Positions 6,084 to 7,080 of a DNA stretch of 7,080 nucleotides are shown here, piece after piece. Every line of letters begins with the position of its first letter. Positions within the stretch are counted from its first letter, which is position 1. The position numbers and the translations under genes are program-made. Where the stretch lies: contig SDNV01000138.1 in assembly GCA_004524515.1 (NCBI GenBank), forward strand, positions 1 to 7,080, in the 5' to 3' direction. Origin of the DNA: Promethearchaeota archaeon (GTDB lineage Archaea; Asgardarchaeota; Lokiarchaeia; Sigynarchaeales; SOKP01). The notes beneath the pieces are model-generated. The model saw only the letters and a list, made by a program, of their open reading frames with translations. It did not search any database and was not told where the DNA came from.

Positions 6084-6947
6084 ATGGGCTTTTCGGTGAA
6101 AGAACTAACATATAAACGAAAATATATATTATATTTAACTGAACAAGAGCTTGCAGGACCCTGGTTTAGTTTTAAACTGATTGGAAAACAAATCGGGACA
6201 ATCCCTGTAATATTGAAAAACATTGAAGCTACCCCTATTTACAAAATGGTAAATACTCGAACTGGGACCTATATTGACCGCATTACCTTAGATTTTGACA
6301 TTCAAGAATATTTAAAGAAATTAATGAAATCAAACATAATAACCCAACAAGAACTTAAGAAAGAACATTCTTTAATTCGATTATACATTGACGTCTTCAA
6401 TAAGCCTCAAGTACCGTATATCAATACATTTTTCACTTTAAAGAATATATCTGATTACAATTTAACAGATTTCTCAATGTATTTTGTGTTCGATTTTGAC
6501 ATCAATGGACTAGAAGGATTTAACGATGATCTTTCAGGTTATGACAATAAAAATGATATCATATATCAATATGATAAAACGGGGTTATATGCAGGATTTT
6601 CTACTATCTCAAGATCAACAAATTATGAGACGTGTCTTACTAAAGAATTCGCAATTACTAAGAATCGATTAAATCTCTCAAATAAAATACATGAGGGGCC
6701 TGGCGAGATTTTATCGGCACTTCAAATAAAATTTAACACATTAGAACCAGATCACTCTTTTCAAACCGCATTAATAATCTCAGGAGGTTTGAGCCTCGAA
6801 GAATTAAGAGACAATATAGTTACGGGAAAATCTAATGCAATGAAATTTCTCTCCCAAGTAAACCGATCGGTCAAATCAGAACAAAGAAATAAGCAAGAGC
6901 AAGCTTTCATCAAAATAAATCAGAAAGAATCAGTCGATTGCAACTAG
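6084..6947 (+). CDS. Soluble beta-rich protein of unknown function
   Basis: I do not recognise the family. The ATG at 6084 gives 287 aa; a TTG directly before it at 6081 would add one residue. There is no signal peptide or membrane helix, so it is probably cytosolic. The core (about residues 95-235) alternates hydrophobic and polar residues as in a beta sandwich. It includes N115-T-F-F-T-L-K-N-I-S then N127-L-T-D-F, a layout seen in immunoglobulin-like repeat modules. An acidic aromatic segment follows (F137-D-F-D-I-N-G, D149-D, Y154-D-N-K-N-D, Y164-D-K-T-G). A glycine/proline turn, E205-G-P-G-E, precedes the last strands. The C-terminal 50 residues are charged and helical, probably a flexible tail. 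The acidic loop could bind a cation, but this is speculation. It is the next plus-strand gene after the roadblock-GTPase, separated by about 170 bases and a probable terminator. Confidence 0.82.
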   Translation: MGFSVKELTYKRKYILYLTEQELAGPWFSFKLIGKQIGTIPVILKNIEATPIYKMVNTRTGTYIDRITLDFDIQEYLKKLMKSNIITQQELKKEHSLIRLYIDVFNKPQVPYINTFFTLKNISDYNLTDFSMYFVFDFDINGLEGFNDDLSGYDNKNDIIYQYDKTGLYAGFSTISRSTNYETCLTKEFAITKNRLNLSNKIHEGPGEILSALQIKFNTLEPDHSFQTALIISGGLSLEELRDNIVTGKSNAMKFLSQVNRSVKSEQRNKQEQAFIKINQKESVDCN

Positions 6948-7080
6948 TAAATCTAATATAATGATTCAGATAAAAAAACCAAAAGGAAAGTTATCTGATG
7001 AAGGGCTCAGCGAGAGTTTAGATTTACGATACCAAATATTATGAAGCAAGAAATAGATTGGTTAAAGTTCTTTTTTTGAT
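6948..7080 (+). other. Right-edge stretch with fragmentary reading frames
   Basis: No gene can be supported here. A 27-codon plus-strand frame (ATG 6961 to TGA 7044) overlaps by ATGA with a 12-codon frame ending at 7079. In a third frame an open stretch from 7022 continues off the edge and contains V-K-V-L-F-L after a possible TTG start. TTCTTTTTTT near 7069-7078 could also be a T-rich terminator. Confidence 0.2.

Noticed and set aside
6998..7080. TAG at 7019-7021 read through as pyrrolysine to give one continuous frame from the ATG at 6998
   Set aside because: Only seven codons precede the TAG, no pyrrolysine machinery or insertion signal is visible, and a downstream start is simpler.
1..7080. 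CRISPR arrays, tRNA or rRNA genes, insertion sequences
   Set aside because: I saw no regularly spaced direct repeats, no cloverleaf-like or rRNA-like GC-rich stretch, and no transposase motif or terminal inverted repeats on either strand.

Overview
The window most resembles a piece of an Asgard archaeal genome, probably Lokiarchaeia-like. The DNA is visibly AT-rich. The genes carry archaeal-style TATA boxes, some close enough to the start to imply short or absent leaders. One gene fuses a roadblock/LC7 domain to a Ras/Rab-type small GTPase, and another joins a seven-helix membrane domain to a longin/roadblock-like soluble domain. These features are characteristic of Asgard archaea. The lineage call is inference from protein style, because no rRNA or ribosomal protein gene is present.

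Left part (1-2431, minus strand): two tandem, diverged paralogues encode multi-pass membrane proteins. The upstream copy (1803-706) is complete, with seven predicted helices and a longin/roadblock-like C-terminal domain. The downstream copy starts at 667 and runs off the left edge. Upstream of both, on the same strand but with its own promoter, is a TrmO/TsaA-family tRNA-modifying methyltransferase gene (2431-1925).

Middle (2518-4778): a divergent plus-strand gene (2518-4389) encodes a TaqI/Eco57I-type N6-adenine DNA methyltransferase. It has a zinc ribbon in its presumed target-recognition region and no visible nuclease domain or restriction partner. Its stop codon abuts, with no gap, the stop codon of a converging minus-strand small gene (4554-4390, 54 aa). 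That gene and its neighbour (4778-4629, 49 aa) are tandem paralogous microproteins sharing a C-terminal G-L-x-E-L-x-E-K-x-x-R-I-L-x-x-Y signature. Both are easy to miss by length cutoff, and each has its own TATA-like promoter.

Right part (4936-7080, plus strand): a strong TATA box precedes the roadblock-GTPase fusion gene, which starts with TTG and ends in a stem-loop that includes the stop codon. Next is a 287-aa soluble, beta-rich protein of unknown function. The last 130 bases hold only fragmentary reading frames.

Functional picture (inference): the membrane proteins with a longin-like domain and the roadblock-GTPase belong to the Asgard small-GTPase regulatory repertoire. They could act at the same membrane, but they are not in one operon and nothing in the sequence proves a link. 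TrmO and the DNA methyltransferase look like independent nucleic-acid modification genes.
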